In this document: one piece after another, positions 10,430-23,915 of the stretch
How positions within the stretch are numbered: position 1 is the stretch's first letter
How the letters are laid out: each line of letters begins with the position of its first letter
Assembly: GCA_963969395.1 (NCBI GenBank)
Contig: OZ017795.1
Span: 16,616,001 to 16,680,000, forward strand
DNA: 64,000 nucleotides
DNA from: Pseudoscleropodium purum
Taxonomy: Eukaryota; Streptophyta; Bryopsida; Hypnales; Brachytheciaceae
Direction: 5' to 3'
Notes under the pieces: model-generated
What the model saw: the letters and a program-made list of their open reading frames with translations, nothing else
Databases searched by the model: none
What the model was told of the DNA's origin: nothing
Made by a program: the position numbers and the translations under genes

Positions 10430-12440
10430 GTTGTGTAGGCTAAGTAGGTGTATTTAGAAACAATCCTATTTAATAACCTCCCTAGGAATGAACTTAACTA
10501 TTAGTTGAATAAATCCAAATAGGTATCAACGCAATCTATAGGAAGTCTTCAATGTAAATAGCACCAATACAAATAATTTGTTCTTTTATAATCTCTATAA
10601 ATTCTTGAATTCAACCAAAACAAATTGTATGAATATTAGCCAAATGATAAGTATAAAGAATTGTTGGTTACTTTCAATAATGAAACTTTTAGAAATGCTT
10701 AGCTAATAGAGTAGAATTTCAACCTCAAAAAGGTTAAAATGATCCAATAGAAAGGTATATTTCTACCAAACTATTGGACAATGTTGAATGTTCTACCGAC
10801 CATTTAGAGAAGAATTTGTTTTTCAACATGCCTAGTACTTTTGGCTTGAAAATTAATTGTTTGGTATGTAGAAGGGAGGTAATTCCATTTATATGGTCAT
10901 TGTCACAAATTTCCATCAAACATGTGGCCTTCTGAGATGTTGGTGGTATAAGCCAAGTTGGCAATAATACAATCATGCCCAGCCTATGTGGCAAAGTCAT
11001 GTGTCCTTATCATATACTTTATTGGCACCTTGCCACTTCAAGCAATTAAGTTGTTGAATTGAATAATATATTTCAACTATTAGGATGACTATTGCCATGT
11101 AGGAAGTCTTGGCATGCAATATAGCCATCAATAACAATGTTTATTTTATAAGACCCAAGGGACAAGCAAATGATGTCATTGTTGTATATTGTTTTTTCTT
11201 GACTAATTGTTATTAGTGGCAACACCTCCAAAATTTGATGTCATCACCTGAGGCTCCACACTCACAACAACTATGTTGGTATTTTTTGGCCATTTCTGGA
11301 GGATCATTTCATATAATAGCCTATTCCAATTTGGGCATCTTTGGACCTAAATTCTTCTCTAATGCAATAACTATCAAAAGTTAAAATTTGTAATAAATGC
11401 ACTTCCAATGTTTTTGTAGGTTGCCATTGAACTAATATTGATTTGAAGGAAAAATTGGAAGGAGGAGTGAAACTAACAACAATCTTATCATAATAGAAAA
11501 CTTAGCCAAATTTTGAAAAATATAATAGACATCATTACTTAGACCATTTTAGTGCTACAATCTTGTTCCTCCACACCCAAAAACCATTAGTTGAAGACCA
11601 TGCATGATAAAACATTTGTTGTCATGAAGGTGACATGCATGTTCACACAAAGCCATTCTCATTAGCTATTTTCTAAAGTGTGGATACCATTTCTTCCATT
11701 TGTATGTATAGAGAGGATTTTAACTACTTTGTGAACATGATCTTCTTACAAGGATTTTTCACAACTGTCAAATTGCATGTGTGATTTCATAAAGCACCAT
11801 ATCTAAAATTATTAGGAATGAATTGAATTAGTAACTTTTGTCAATTTTGTTACATTGACAAGATTCTAGGCACCAAAAAATTGTCACATTCATCCACACA
11901 AAAGCTATAAAAAGAAGTTCTACTCCCTTCCTTTTATTCTAAAGGAAGAACTAAAATAGACTTTGCTTCCAAACTTCTTAATGAACCATATGAAAGGGTC
12001 TTTTTGTTCAAAAGAACCATTGTTTGCTAGATAGAACCACTATTTTGCTAGAAAGGATCTTCTTTCAAAAAATGCAAAAAAGATTCCTCCATCCTTGGTA
12101 AACAATGTTATGTCTCAACTATATATGTTTATTGATCATGGTTGACAAAGGGGAGGATCAGATTTAAGGATGGTCTATTTCAAACTAACATTCAATAACC
12201 AACTACCTTGTAAACTTCTTTCATGTGCACTTCACCAAAAAATTTCTTCTCTAAAATCTTGGACAATCTCATGTTTAAGCATGCTCTTTTCACAAGTAAC
12301 CAGAGAGAGTGGCAGACTAAACTACGATGATTTTTAGTTTTTTCATAGTGTCCCCAAATTACATGCCAAGATGATATGGAATCCTCTTTCAATTACGAAC
12401 AAGACCCAGAAAATTTAAGACAGTAATAATAATGTGAACT
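10430..12440. other. Intergenic DNA, no gene seen
   Basis: No frame resembles a protein. AT-rich, apart from two isolated CCAANTTGG sites at 10953 and 11326. Confidence 0.55.
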
Positions 12441-12859
12441 ATTTCAAATGCTTATTTGGTGGCTTTAAGAGTAGTTAAGTTACAAAAGCACAGGATGACA
12501 ACGGCACTTACAAATTCCCGAGCCAAAGGTTCAGGCTTGCATGAAACCACCTCTGCCAGGCGGTTTTAGCCCAATGCCACCTGAAAGCGTCGAGGGTCCA
12601 GAAACACTAGTGGTTTAAAAGAATGGGTTACCGGCACTTGCAAGCCCGCATAACAAAAATAATGTTCAAGACAATGGGCCAATTCCAGAAACTCTGAATG
12701 ACCCTTGCTACAAACAAAATACATTGCTCCAAATTCCTATTTGAGCCCAGTAGGAATTTGGAGCAAGCACTGGATTTGAGCTTATTTCATCTCAGAATCA
12801 AGACCTCAATATACAACTGATACCTTAACTACAACTTCCATTGTGTAGTTCTCACTATT
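12441..12859 (-). other. Probable 3' untranslated region of FEY
   Basis: Composition stays gene-like (higher GC) for about 400 bp downstream of the FEY stop and then drops to AT-rich intergenic DNA. No reading frame is supported. The end of the transcript is a guess. Confidence 0.4.
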
Positions 12860-15800
12860 TTATGATGTATATGGAGACTGAATAAAGTCAGATAGGGCTG
12901 TTTCAATGCAATCTGCAGGCAGGCCAACCAATTTGAGTGTCGCCTCCCAAGCAAGATGAGCCTTCTCCATGTCAAGTGCCTGTTTAGCAGTAGACCAAAT
13001 CTTCAAGTCCGGGCCATAATATGGAGCCAAAGGGTAGCCAAGAGTCCTCAGGCTACGAGCATGATCCTGAACCTGCTTGTCAGTGGCACAGAATAGTACA
13101 CTTCGAGCACCTGCAAGAAAACATCCCAGCCCAATCACTAAACCATTCATGCTGTTTAGTTTCATGAATGATTTATGTGCCAACAAAATCACATGCCATA
13201 CAATAAAGGCACATTCTTTTGCTAAATAATGCTCTCGGTTTTAACCTCGGAACCACCATCGACCAAGAAAGAGAAGTTTCTGGACGAACAGTCAGTCAAT
13301 CAACACGGGGTCAACAGAGTGAATGAACATCTGCTAATGGGTGTATCATACTATCCATCCAAAGATACGCTGTTACAAGATGTTTGAATTAGCAGATTTT
13401 TGGAATCATAGTCTAAATAAAGGGTATGATGACTTCCTAAGATTTACCACAGAGCTTGGCAGGTGTAATGAATCCTCCCCATGGTCACAATAATCATGCA
13501 GAGGCTTGTCTAAACATCATAGGGAGGCCTACCAATGTAATCATGGAGAAATTCTCTTTATAATGTTGTCTAAGAGTTCCAGAGACAGTCTAAGTTTACT
13601 GGAAACCCTTTTCTAAGCACAGATCGCAAAACGTAGAGTGAAGGGGAATGAGTTGCGAATGAAAAGAAAAGGTTTACCTTCTTCAGGATTGAAAAGGAAG
13701 AATAGCTTCATGTATGCAAGCTGTATCAATTTGGGCAAGCTCCGAGCCTACATATCCACCAAAAGAATCATATAGGTCAAACATTTATTTGACCAGCTTG
13801 CTACTCAGGCCTAGTTAAAACCAAGCAGGACTAGATCACTGCATCCCATTGGCTGACAACTCATCTTCTCTATTTAAAACTCGAGGGCCCAAGGGAGGGT
13901 ATTGTCAAATTATAAATCCCCTGTTTAGTCCTTCATTATCTCATTTGAAAATCAAGGTCACTTGTGTTTTCAAATCTTTCAAAGAGTAAGATCAACTTAC
14001 CACTTTCGTCTTGACTTCTCCAGGGTGCACAAGGACAACGTCGATTCCAGCTTCTTTTAATAACCGAAACTGTAATAGGTTGGAGAACATAACCTGCACT
14101 TACCACATATGTTTTAATTCGAAGTGGCAGAAGTGTAGTTGCACATTAATGACAAAAGAATCATCCTGAAAACAAGATTGTGAAAGGTACTAAGGCTTAA
14201 GTTAATACCCTATTCAAATCAATCTAAGGGCACGGTGGAAATTATAGTGGTCGTCATTTACCAACCAGTTAAGTTACTTGTTCAAAGCGGCTTCAAAGAA
14301 ATTGAATCCTGCACACTAAGTGTAAATTCAGCAGTACATACCTGGGCAAGCTTGCTGGTTGAGTAAGCAGCTGTACTGTTGAACTTTCTCTCCTTATCTT
14401 CCATGTTCAAATCCTTCGGGTCAACATAACCCAAGAGATGCATCTGCAAAACCAAACAGTTGTCAGACCACAGACCTCTAAAATCTAGGATGAGTATAAA
14501 TATGAGAATTTTGATGTGTATCACAAATCGCTCCTGGTTCCAAACGGGCATCGTAAACCGTTCTGGGTTTTTTTCCGGAAGCGCCGATTTCGTGAAGTTA
14601 CGCCGATGTAACAAATATGACCATCCACACCTTAGAACGGTTGTTAGGCTGTTTATTTTGTGATTTACATAGAGAACTCCGGAGCAGCGCGTCCCCCGTC
14701 GCGTTCATGGTTCCGTCCGAAAGCCCTCGGTGAGGAGGGGTGCACGGGCTTTGTTTCGTGGCATTTGGGACCTATGGTGTGAAATTGAATTTTAAAGTTT
14801 TTATGAATTCACAAAATTACAAAATTATTATTCTTATTTTTTGGCTGTGATAACGGCACAGGACACACTAGTATTGTCTAGATTTGGATTTCCACAATTA
14901 TGACATAAGGATGCTGTTTCTGTTCCTATGAGGGAGACCATCTGTTTGAAAGCGTAACATAACTTCGATTCTTTCCTTGTGACATGTGTCGAAATGAATT
15001 CTGATTCTTTTAACTCGATCATTTTCAAATCATGGAAGATCTCATAACTGTAGTACAAAACAGGGAAACTTACAATCGAGTTCACCATTACAACTCGGGA
15101 CGGAGCTCCTCGGGCTAAAGAAGGTAAAAGCAGCACCGTCAGAAGGGCTGGAGCGAGATGGTTTACTTGCATGTGGTGCTCACAGCCATCCTCGGAAAAC
15201 TTCTGCGATTCTGTAAGCATGCAGCAAGAGGATCCAATGAACACACTCGCAAAAATAAGGCTAGGTAATGAAGTTGATCTCTCTTAATAAGTGTGAGCTT
15301 GCCACTAGAGAACTAACTTATTATCAGCAGAATAAGGTAGAGGATACTGAAACCGTAGGGGCCTTGATCCCTTTTCCTATACTGACCCCGGTTACTCACA
15401 CAGTTGGTTGGACTTACTGGTGGTGTGATGTCCATGGCCACTGATCTTCAAATGGAAATGGAGTTGTGGGAAATCTGTCAACATAAAAGACTATCAAATA
15501 ACTTGAATGTGTAGAAGATGAATACCAGTCATAGAGAATATTCCGGCGTTATTGATTAACAGATTCAGCGGCAGCTTTCGAGCTTCCCAAGTTTCACCAA
15601 GCTTTCGAACAGAGTCAAAGGACAGGCAGTCCAACTCCATAACCTAAACTTAATAGCAGCACAAACTGATACGAATGAGAACAGACAGAAGAATCTCAAG
15701 CCAAAACACTGACGGCACACTTGAAGTGATCGCGGTATGTACAAATGCAGTAAATGAGAGCACGCCGTAAAATCACACCCGTGACGACTAAAATCCAGAT

Positions 15801-16343
15801 GACAGTGTAATGATACCTCACAACGAAGGGGCGGCTTTTCTGCAGGTAGAGTGGCCTGCCATTGCAACACGAGGTCCTCGGCAGCCTTGGTATTGCGGAC
15901 GGCAAAGACGACATGAGCTCCAGAGAACGCCAAGGCTCTGCACAGCACGGAACCACGACGCAGATAAGGAACACGAAGAAATACAACGCGACAGTGTTCA
16001 CTAAAGCTATATTTCTCCATCGCATTCACAATGTGGCCACATTTTGTGAAGCAAATTACCAAATTACGATCCTCGCAATCAATTGTTGCCACATTATCTA
16101 GCAATAGCAACAGTCTCGCACAGAAAAAAATTAAACAACCACAAAACACCGCAACGAAGAGAGGCACCTGGCCGTGTGAAGGCCAATGCCAGAAGTGGCG
16201 CCAGTGATCATGACCGTGAGGTCGGAGAGCGACGGAAGAGGTAGACGCTCGGGGACATGACGAGCAGCAAAGCGTTGCGTCAGGGTGTCCCATACGACAA
16301 AAAGCAAGCTGGCGATCCAACTACTCCAAGAGAGGTTCGCCAT
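12860..16343 (-). CDS. FEY: FOREVER YOUNG-type short-chain dehydrogenase/reductase
   Basis: Eight coding exons on the minus strand: 16343-16168, 15937-15817, 15643-15526, 15210-15074, 14443-14342, 14093-14001, 13747-13678 and 13110-12860. They join in phase with GT-AG borders into 355 residues. A hydrophobic N-terminal segment (~8-22) suggests membrane anchoring. The Rossmann signature TGATSGIG is at 47-54, NNAG at 130-133, a candidate catalytic Ser at ~183 and YSTSK at 211-215, so the NAD(P)-binding and catalytic residues are all kept. The segment KFSEDG-E-HMQVNHLAPALL and the C-terminal EATLKLVGLP are characteristic of plant FEY, an oxidoreductase-like protein known from Arabidopsis leaf and meristem development; its substrate is not known to me. 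Length is close to the Arabidopsis protein. The start was taken at MANLS because the extension upstream is unlike the family. Confidence 0.92.
14510..14790. other. GC-rich island inside a FEY intron
   Basis: The intron between FEY exons 4 and 5 (14444-15073) holds a stretch much richer in GC and CpG than the rest of the intron, with segments such as CAGCGCGTCCCCCGTCGCG. It looks like an inserted sequence. No family is recognised and no flanking duplication was found. Confidence 0.45.
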
Positions 16344-16640
16344 AGCAGAAGATTTGCACACTGAAAAGTCACGAGGACATCGAAGGCGATGAAATGAAAT
16401 GAAAATAGCGCAAGAATGCAAACGAATGCAGCGCGCACAAGAGACGACTGGAATTGTGGATAGAGGAAGGGCAGGGGAGGCAAGGGTGGGGACTAGGGCA
16501 CGGGCAGAGAAGGGACACAAACCAAAACGGAGTGGAAGCAACGTGAACAAGGAAACGAGCTGCAGCTGCAGCAGCGAGAAAGAAGAAGCAGATGAACGGA
16601 AGAAGGCCTAGACGCAGAGAGGGTTTAAGGTGGGCACCCC
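16344..16640 (-). promoter_or_regulatory. Probable FEY leader and promoter region
   Basis: The stretch directly upstream of the FEY start is GC-rich and purine-rich on the plus strand (AGGAAGGGCAGGGGAGGCAAGG and similar), then changes abruptly to AT-rich DNA near 16640. No TATA box was assigned. Confidence 0.4.
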
Positions 16641-18745
16641 TAAAAGCGTCAATTTTTGCTACTGTCCCTAGTTAGTTATTGTTCTTAGACTGGTCAAATT
16701 TTCACATCTCCTTGTAGGCAACTCAATGAAGGTTCGAATGCACAAAAGAACGTGGCATTTGGATACCGTATGTAAAAGTTATGAAAGGTCAAAGTTTTTT
16801 TTGGGTAGAAGTTCTTAAAATCGTTTTTTTCACGTAGGTATATATTGATTTTAGAAATGTACCCACAGTGATGATGCTGGGTTGGAGTCAAATGGTGCAT
16901 TGGGAGGTGGCCATTTGGAATGTACTTGTTGCAAGATGGGGGGGATATTGGACCTAGTGGTCAAAGGTTAGCATCAAACTTTTTTCTATTTTTTTGTTAA
17001 GATAGCAATGACATGCCTTTCTAGAATACATAGAGATACACATAAAAAATGGATAGAATCATGCATAATCATCGATAAATGCACTTTCATTTATAAAATC
17101 ATTTATGATTAGTGACTTTCATCCAAAGACTAGTGACTCTATTTATTTTTTTGCAAAGGAATTAGGCAATTTCATCCAATTTTTCACTTGTTTTTTTTAG
17201 TATTGATAGAGCTAAAGGAAATTAGGATAAGATTTTGGCTCAAATTTGCCAAGTGAACTTAAAGATGGTTGGTCATTTTTTGTTGAATAATTAATTAAAG
17301 CTATTGGTAAATTTGATTCAAGAAATGCTTACAAATCTTGACATCCATTTTGGGGAGAAAATTGGGATCTTAATTTATAGTTAGGTACCTACATTGAGGC
17401 ATGCACTTTATAGTTTGTGTGTTTGTAGTCTTGATACCTAAAGTCTAAGAATTCAGAGAGGTAATGCTCTTGATGTAGACAAACATGCAACATCCTCAAA
17501 TAGAACCTTACACCAATTGTTTTCTCCAAATTGGTAAGAAAGTGGTAAGGGTTCTCCACTAGAACAATTCTTTTCTATAAGTAGACCTCATAATGTTGTA
17601 AAAAATCAACAAGAAGTAAATGATCCAAGTGCAATCCTAAGTACTTCACTATTACCTTGTAATCTACACGTATTTGTATTGAAACCTTTCATTTGGAGGG
17701 CTATTTAGCTATTATTTTACAATATATATATCCCTGTTATTTTCTACTTCTATTTTTTGCCCATTGTCCTACATCCAATGATAGTTAAAATTGAAATTTG
17801 AGGTATTTAAACATTCTCAATTGTAATTCAAAAATTTATACATTGTTTTAGGGTTAATTGATACAACATGTACACTCTAACTATTGTTGAACACAACCTA
17901 CATAAATAGTACATATATAGACATCATATATTAAACAATTCATACAAACAAATTATACATTTACAATAGGAAAAAATCATGATAACTAAAAATCTCACAA
18001 GTAGCAGTATATTGGTTAAGCTTGATTCATGCAATGCATCCTTAAAAACCACCTATCACAAATTCAAGTTGGAGCAAACAAATAAATAGCAATCCAAAAT
18101 GAAACATTGATGATTAATTTGTCTATTTGCAAATGGAAAATGAAAACTCTTCATCATGGGTTTCCCTTGCCTTTTAGACTACTCCTTGGATAAATTTACA
18201 AATTATGTACTATAGATCATTACAATATATTGTATAGTAATTGTAATACAATACCGTATGCTTCAAAAAAGTGATGCTACATTAACTTGAATATTTTAAA
18301 ATTATTACCTTCAATATTTTAAAATGCATCCTATTGTAAGTCTTACATTATTTCAAAAGTAACTGCTAGTGAAGTACCCAAGAGTGCAATAATTGTTGAT
18401 GCGCCATGCTTCACTATGTTGACATTAAATTTATTCAATCTATTTGGAATTATATGTCACTTGACAAATTGTAAAGTGAAGGCGCAAGAACTTTCCAAGT
18501 TTGACATGAAGTTGTATGTCAATTGTATTAAACGTCATAGTCATTAAAGTACATTCATATTAGTGGAATTGTTCAAAAAAAGCAAGACTTCAAAGCTAAA
18601 CATGTGGAAGAGCTACATTATTGGTTTGGTTTGCAATTGTAAGACAATCATTATTATTTGTCTTAATCAAGTCGAACCATTCATATTTCAAAGAAATTGA
18701 AATAAATGTTGGTGGCGTGATTGAGAATTGTAGTTATTAGGCGCT
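16641..18745. other. AT-rich intergenic DNA
   Basis: No supported gene, RNA or repeat was found. Confidence 0.55.
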
Positions 18746-18749
18746 CAAG

Positions 18750-19206
18750 GTGTATAGTGACACTATACACTCCCCCCCTCAATTTTTATTTTACCACCCC
18801 CACCTACCATTTAGAATTTGATTTAAATTTTTTTATCTCACCTCCCCCTCACCCCCACCCCCTCTTGTAATCTTCAAAATCAAAGTTCTTGACAAACAAT
18901 ATGGGACAATTGATCCCATATCCAATATTGTATCTATATTTAGTACACGTATTCAGTACATGTATTTAGTACTCATATCCAATACCCGTATTTGTATTCA
19001 TATTCGTATTCGGTATTTGTATTTTATATTTGAACGGCTCAAATTAAATTTCACAAGATCAACATCTTGTGATTTTTTGAAAAATCAACATCAATTTTGA
19101 GGGTAAGTATTTTTTTTCAAAAAAATCAATGGCTCACAAATTTTTTGAGAGAGGAGGGGGGGAACTAATGGGAAACTGGGGTGGCAGGCGAGTTTCAGTG
19201 TATAGT
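18750..19206 (+). mobile_element. MITE-like element, copy 1
   Basis: The left end is an exact palindrome, GTGTATAGTG-A-CACTATACAC (18750-18770). The right end is AGTGTATAGT (19197-19206), the exact inverse of ACTATACACT in the left end. The interior has a C-rich run, then repeated short blocks such as GTATTTAGTAC and CATATCCAATA, then CACAAGATCAACATCTTGTG (itself a palindrome) and TTTTTTGAGAGAGGAGG. The same order of landmarks occurs at 29558-29999 and, inverted, at 20407-20783. There is no coding capacity, as expected of a non-autonomous DNA transposon. Confidence 0.75.
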
Positions 19207-19211
19207 AAGAC

Positions 19212-20400
19212 AATCACTACTATTTGATTCATCTCTTTGAAACCTTTATGATGTTTATCTTGGTCAAGGTTCTTTGCAATCCCTTGAAAACTAAGTGGGC
19301 CAAATCTTCTTTCTAAATTGCCTTGCTACAATTTTATTGTGTCCTTGCACTACATAGTGTAAGGTAGATGAAGTTCTAGGGGCTTGAGTCTAAAATCCTA
19401 AACATTAGTCATCCTTATATTCATGAAAATATATAAAAAATCCAAAAAAATTGGTGGCTTTAACAATTAAAAACAAACATTAGCTTTATACTTAACAATT
19501 CTCAAAGCCTAACAATTTATTTCTTTTTGTCCCTAGGTTGTTGCTTTTATTCACATACTTGTTTAATATGGACCAATGAAAATCATGATCTTCAAAATTC
19601 ATTTGCATTGTAAACTTGAAAAAAAATTGGATGAAATGGAAGAATATAAAAGATTTTTTTTATTGAACAAATAAGATTTTCAATCATGGAATATTTATCT
19701 TACCTTCATTTAGAACATAAATTCAAAATTTCAAATTCTTTACCATTTGTAACACATAAGATCAAAGCTCTCATATTCTTAAATTTTTTTCCATCTTCTC
19801 TACTTTTGTTTGTAGATGTGTCTAATTTTCAAAATGAATTCAAATGTTAGAGAATTAGTTTCTATCTTTTAGTTTGATGTATATACTAGGTTGAAATCTA
19901 ACACACAAACAACTAGAATTTGAATTTAATTTGTAAAAGAATTTTTCACTTTGTTATTCCAAGATTTCTTGGCAAAGAGGTAAAATTCAACATAAATTTT
20001 TGTATTGTTGTTTCGAATATTATTTATGCACATTATAGATTGTTGCATTGAAGTATTTTTGATGTAGAAGATTTTTTTTAGAAATAAATAAAATCACAAC
20101 TTTATCACATACAAGATGAATTTTATATTGTGGCCTAATTAGTGACAATTGAACTTCAATGGCTTTTAGCCCTTTGATGACTAGAAGGTAGTCCAAATTT
20201 CCCAAATTGTGAAGACATTATATATGAAATACAATTTAGAATAATAATTTAACAATGACTTTCAAGCAATAGTCCATAGGTTATATTCATATAATTAGAT
20301 GAACTCATGAACTACTTCACTAACTAGTATATTTTTTAATAGAGTTAAAAACCTAAAATTTATGAGTAGCACTTCCCTTGTTCTACTCCTTCAAAATTAG
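19212..20400. other. AT-rich intergenic DNA
   Basis: No supported feature was found. Confidence 0.55.
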
Positions 20401-20406
20401 TGATGC

Positions 20407-20783
20407 CACTATGCACTAAAAAGAGTCTGCACACTTCTACTCCTCCAATTTTTCCGTCTCCCTAGCTTGAAAATTTGGCAACCATTGATTTATTTTATTC
20501 TTCCCCCTATGCCGTTGATCTTGAATATCGTTATAATATAGGTACGATTACAAATATGGTATATAAGATACAGATATGGATAAGAAATATGGGCTATATC
20601 TGATATCAATTGCTGTCCCATCTTTATTTGGAAATTACAAAAGGACCGGATGGGAGGGGTGGGAATATAAAATTAAAAAAAATGTTTAAATGAAATGGGG
20701 GTAAATGAGGGGGTTGAATGAAATTTAAATGAAAACAAGACTAGAGTTGGAATTTGACAATGCATAGTCTATCAATATACACT
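20407..20783 (-). mobile_element. MITE-like element, copy 2 (inverted, decayed)
   Basis: Read on the minus strand it carries the same succession as copies 1 and 3: a C-rich run (CCCCTCATTTACCCCCATTT region), repeated ATATCT/GTATCT blocks, and a CCAATTTT-GAGGAGTAGAAG-like G-rich end. CACTATGCACT at 20407-20417 matches the element's terminal motif. The interior is shorter than in the other copies. Confidence 0.6.
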
Positions 20784-20789
20784 CTAAAG

Positions 20790-21830
20790 AGGCAGTTATT
20801 GCTTCCCTATTATTGATGCCACTAGTTGCTCAATAATTTATAGGAAATGCATCCAAATTTGCCTATGCTCACAAATTATAAGTCAAAATTCAAAACCCAA
20901 AATCACATCTTCAAACTTAATAAGTGCTTGCTAATAAGTCCAAATCCAAAATCACACTTCAATTTTGATTAAACTTCACAAATCAAATCTTGGATTTCTT
21001 GGGGCTATGTAAATAATTCATTTAAGCTATAGATATTACTTCTATGACTATATAGAAGTTTAATTCATACTACAAGGATTTATTCTCTTTATACATGTGA
21101 TGCTAATTTATCAAAATCACACTATTTAAAACCCTAGGAATTATGACATCTTCTAGGTGGATTATAAATGTCCTTAGGTGTTTATTATTGGAGCTATACA
21201 AAATGGTTGAGCTATAGAAAATATGTTGAAATTAAAGACAATTTTTGTCTTTTCTTCAGCAATGTAATTACTTTAGGCATTTGGTACTTCATGTTTTTTT
21301 GCAAGGTTTAAGACCAAATTAACGTAGGGATGAACAAAGAAAAAACTTGCAAAAATGAAGATCTTCAATATCTAAATTTTTCTTATGCCACAATTTATTT
21401 TTTCTAAAGAACATCAAATGTACATCCTCCTTCCTACCAAATTAAGACTCTTAAGAGTTAAATAAATGCAAGTTGAAATATTAATAGGAGTATTTCAAAA
21501 TATTCAAGTTTTTTGAAATTAAACTTGCTCTCGCCAACTTTCATAATGTTTAAAAATTCCATTTGCAGAGTAGCTTTGTAGCTTCATCTTTGTTGTCAAA
21601 CTGAAAGCAACCCCAAAATTCAAATTTAGACTTAAAATTAATTTTCCGAAAGTTGAAAAATTTGCTTCCCCTACACTTTTCAAGTACTTCTTCCTATAAT
21701 CATGTTGGCAAAGTATTCTAATTCCTCCTTCTCAAATATTGCAAACTTCCATGTGAATTTCCAGAAAACTTTTTGTCTCTTCTTAAAAGCTTACCTAATT
21801 CAGGCACATAGAAAACCGCCCTAATTTCCT
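20790..21830. other. AT-rich intergenic DNA
   Basis: No supported feature was found. Confidence 0.55.
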
Positions 21831-21879
21831 AAAAGAATCTAATAAAAATTATATCCCAACACTAATTTTGCTCCGTCAC

Positions 21880-22380
21880 TTTTAGGATGAATCAGCCTAC
21901 CGGTAGCTCCGCTTTCCGGTACTCTAACTAAACGATAGAAGGGCGTTTCAAACTGACGGAGCTGTGAAGAGAACGAGTCACGGTCGGTGCCGGTGGAACA
22001 ATAATGTCGCCAGAGGTTCCAGCCGTCCGTCCGACGGACGGATGAAGAAGGCGATGACCACCAACGAACCGACGGATCAGACGACGGCAGCGACGAACGA
22101 ATTGGGACGACGGCCGTCGACGTTGTCAACGAGATCCGACGATCGTCGCTGTGCACGCTCGGTCGTCATCGTCATGCGGCAGCCACCAAGAGCACTGTTG
22201 CAGCAATACGGCGAGAAGCAGCAGAGGAAGCAAACCTTCACAGGGTCTCCCTTTCTCGCACCTCCTTCCTCTTTTTGGCTATGGTGCATTCTTCGTTGTC
22301 CAGCTCCAGTAGCAAAAGCTTTTCCTCTGTCTTCTCCATATTCTTCTTTTATGGTTAACTGAGCGCCACTCGGTTTCGTC
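21880..22380. other. CpG-rich stretch upstream of the ArfGAP gene
   Basis: Composition switches from AT-rich to CpG-rich. It includes CCGTCCGTCCGACGGACGG (22023-22041), an exact 9-bp inverted repeat around a central C, the same motif as in the GC-rich blocks of the first 8.4 kb. Frames on both strands are open but resemble nothing and have repetitive composition, so no gene is called. It could contain the ArfGAP promoter. Confidence 0.45.
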
Positions 22381-22410
22381 CTCTTCTACCACTTCAGGCT
22401 CATCCTCTTC

Positions 22411-22449
22411 TCGTCGTTGCTGCTGCTGCTGTTATTGTTGTTGTTGCTG
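22411..22449. repeat. CTG/TTG triplet microsatellite
   Basis: A run of TTGCTGCTGCTGCTG followed by TTGTTGTTG, in the probable ArfGAP leader region. Confidence 0.85.
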
Positions 22450-23903
22450 GTACTTGGGGTCTTCTTACCTCTCTCATGGTGCTTTCTCCCCTCACGGTGA
22501 GTCCCCGTACCCTATCCTTGACCTAATCTTCACGCTTGGCTTTCCCCGCTTTTCCTGGATCCGCACTTCAGGCTTGCGTGTGCTGGGCCGTGCAATGCAG
22601 ATCTTACACTGACACGTTCGTTTGCGTGCACAGCTTCCGTGAGGCTTGATGTCGTTGCCATGACGACGAGCTTTTGTGCCTGGTTTGTGTTCCAACTCCC
22701 TGGATCTCCTTTGTGTTTTTGGTTTTAGGGTTGCGAGAGTAGGAGTAATTCGCAGGATGGATCTGGATTGTTGGAGTGGCAGCTCGAGTGTGTGATTAGG
22801 GTTGCAGGTTGTGGTCGTGTTTCTCCGGTTTCTAAGGAGGACTCTGTTCTGCATTTGGTTCTTGGATGCAGAAGTCGGGAGTTCGGGTCGACGGTCATTT
22901 ACCGGTAAGCTGCCGATTTCTTTCTGGTATATTGTAATTCTTGCTGGTGACAGAATGAGTGAAGTGAGTGGAGTCGGGGTTTTTATGTGTTGGCTGAGGC
23001 GTTTCGGAGGCTCAAGATTCTGGTGGATAGGTATTTTGTGAAGCTGCTATCTTCGCCGTCCGGGTTGGAACTTCATGATTTATAAGCTGTGATCACGTGG
23101 TCGTCATCTGGTTGGGACTTTCAATTGCTGTGGAGCGATGGTGCTGGGGCGGTTTTCCCACGGCAATGAGAGGGTTCAGGTGTTGCATGTCTCTGCGTGC
23201 AAATGTGGTTGCGGAAAACCCTTCCTTTGATGAGGCACTTGTACAACAATCCTGGTTGTTGAAGGAAACCTTTCACTAGCTATTCAGAGTGTTGGAAGGA
23301 GTTCAAGTGAGGAGGTTCAACTCAACGTTCAAAGCTTGAAGCACTCACTAGATATGACATTTTCTGCAGGACCGAGTTGTTAGAATCAGCGATATATTAC
23401 CTCAGACGGAGTAGTTGTGCCGGAATTTTGTTTGTTTTGAAAAAGATTTATGGTGAGGTTTCTTCTGTCGCATTTTTCTTTGATTTTTTTGTCATATCCA
23501 TGTAACTATCAAATAGATATTCATGGAAATTAGGCGCTTCTTCCATAATATGAACACTATTAATGAATTTCATTGGTGGGAAGTGGAACTTCATGATTGC
23601 CCTGTTACAACCTAGATGGGAACCGCGTAGGAGCTCCGCAGTCTCTGGGATAGAATGAACCTTTTTTCTTCAGTAAAATGCTGGCTTAGGGGATATTTCT
23701 TGAGTTTTTGACAAAGGAATATTGGACCTCTAATGTCCATTAACTTACCTGTCTTTTGTTTTTTATTCTATATGATGAGCTCAGAATTTTAATTGCGAAC
23801 GAAAGTTTATCGTTTTATTCATGATATGTCTACTGGAATTTGAAGAGCTTTTCGATATTGGTAGTGTCCATCTTGTGACAACAGTTTGCAGTTGTTTTTG
23901 CAG
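22450..23903 (+). promoter_or_regulatory. Probable 5' leader of the ArfGAP gene
   Basis: Gene-like composition with no supported frame. A pyrimidine tract and CAG (…GTTTTTGCAG, ending at 23903) lie 12 bases before the start codon. This indicates an intron in the 5' untranslated region whose acceptor is just upstream of ATG. The transcription start was not located. Confidence 0.5.
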
Positions 23904-23915
23904 CATCTTAACAAA

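Noticed and set aside
14834..15244. 136-codon minus-strand frame as a separate gene
   Set aside because: It is FEY exon 4 read through into intron sequence.
21839..22362. Possible gene in the CpG-rich stretch before the ArfGAP gene
   Set aside because: Frames on both strands are of simple, repetitive composition and resemble no protein.
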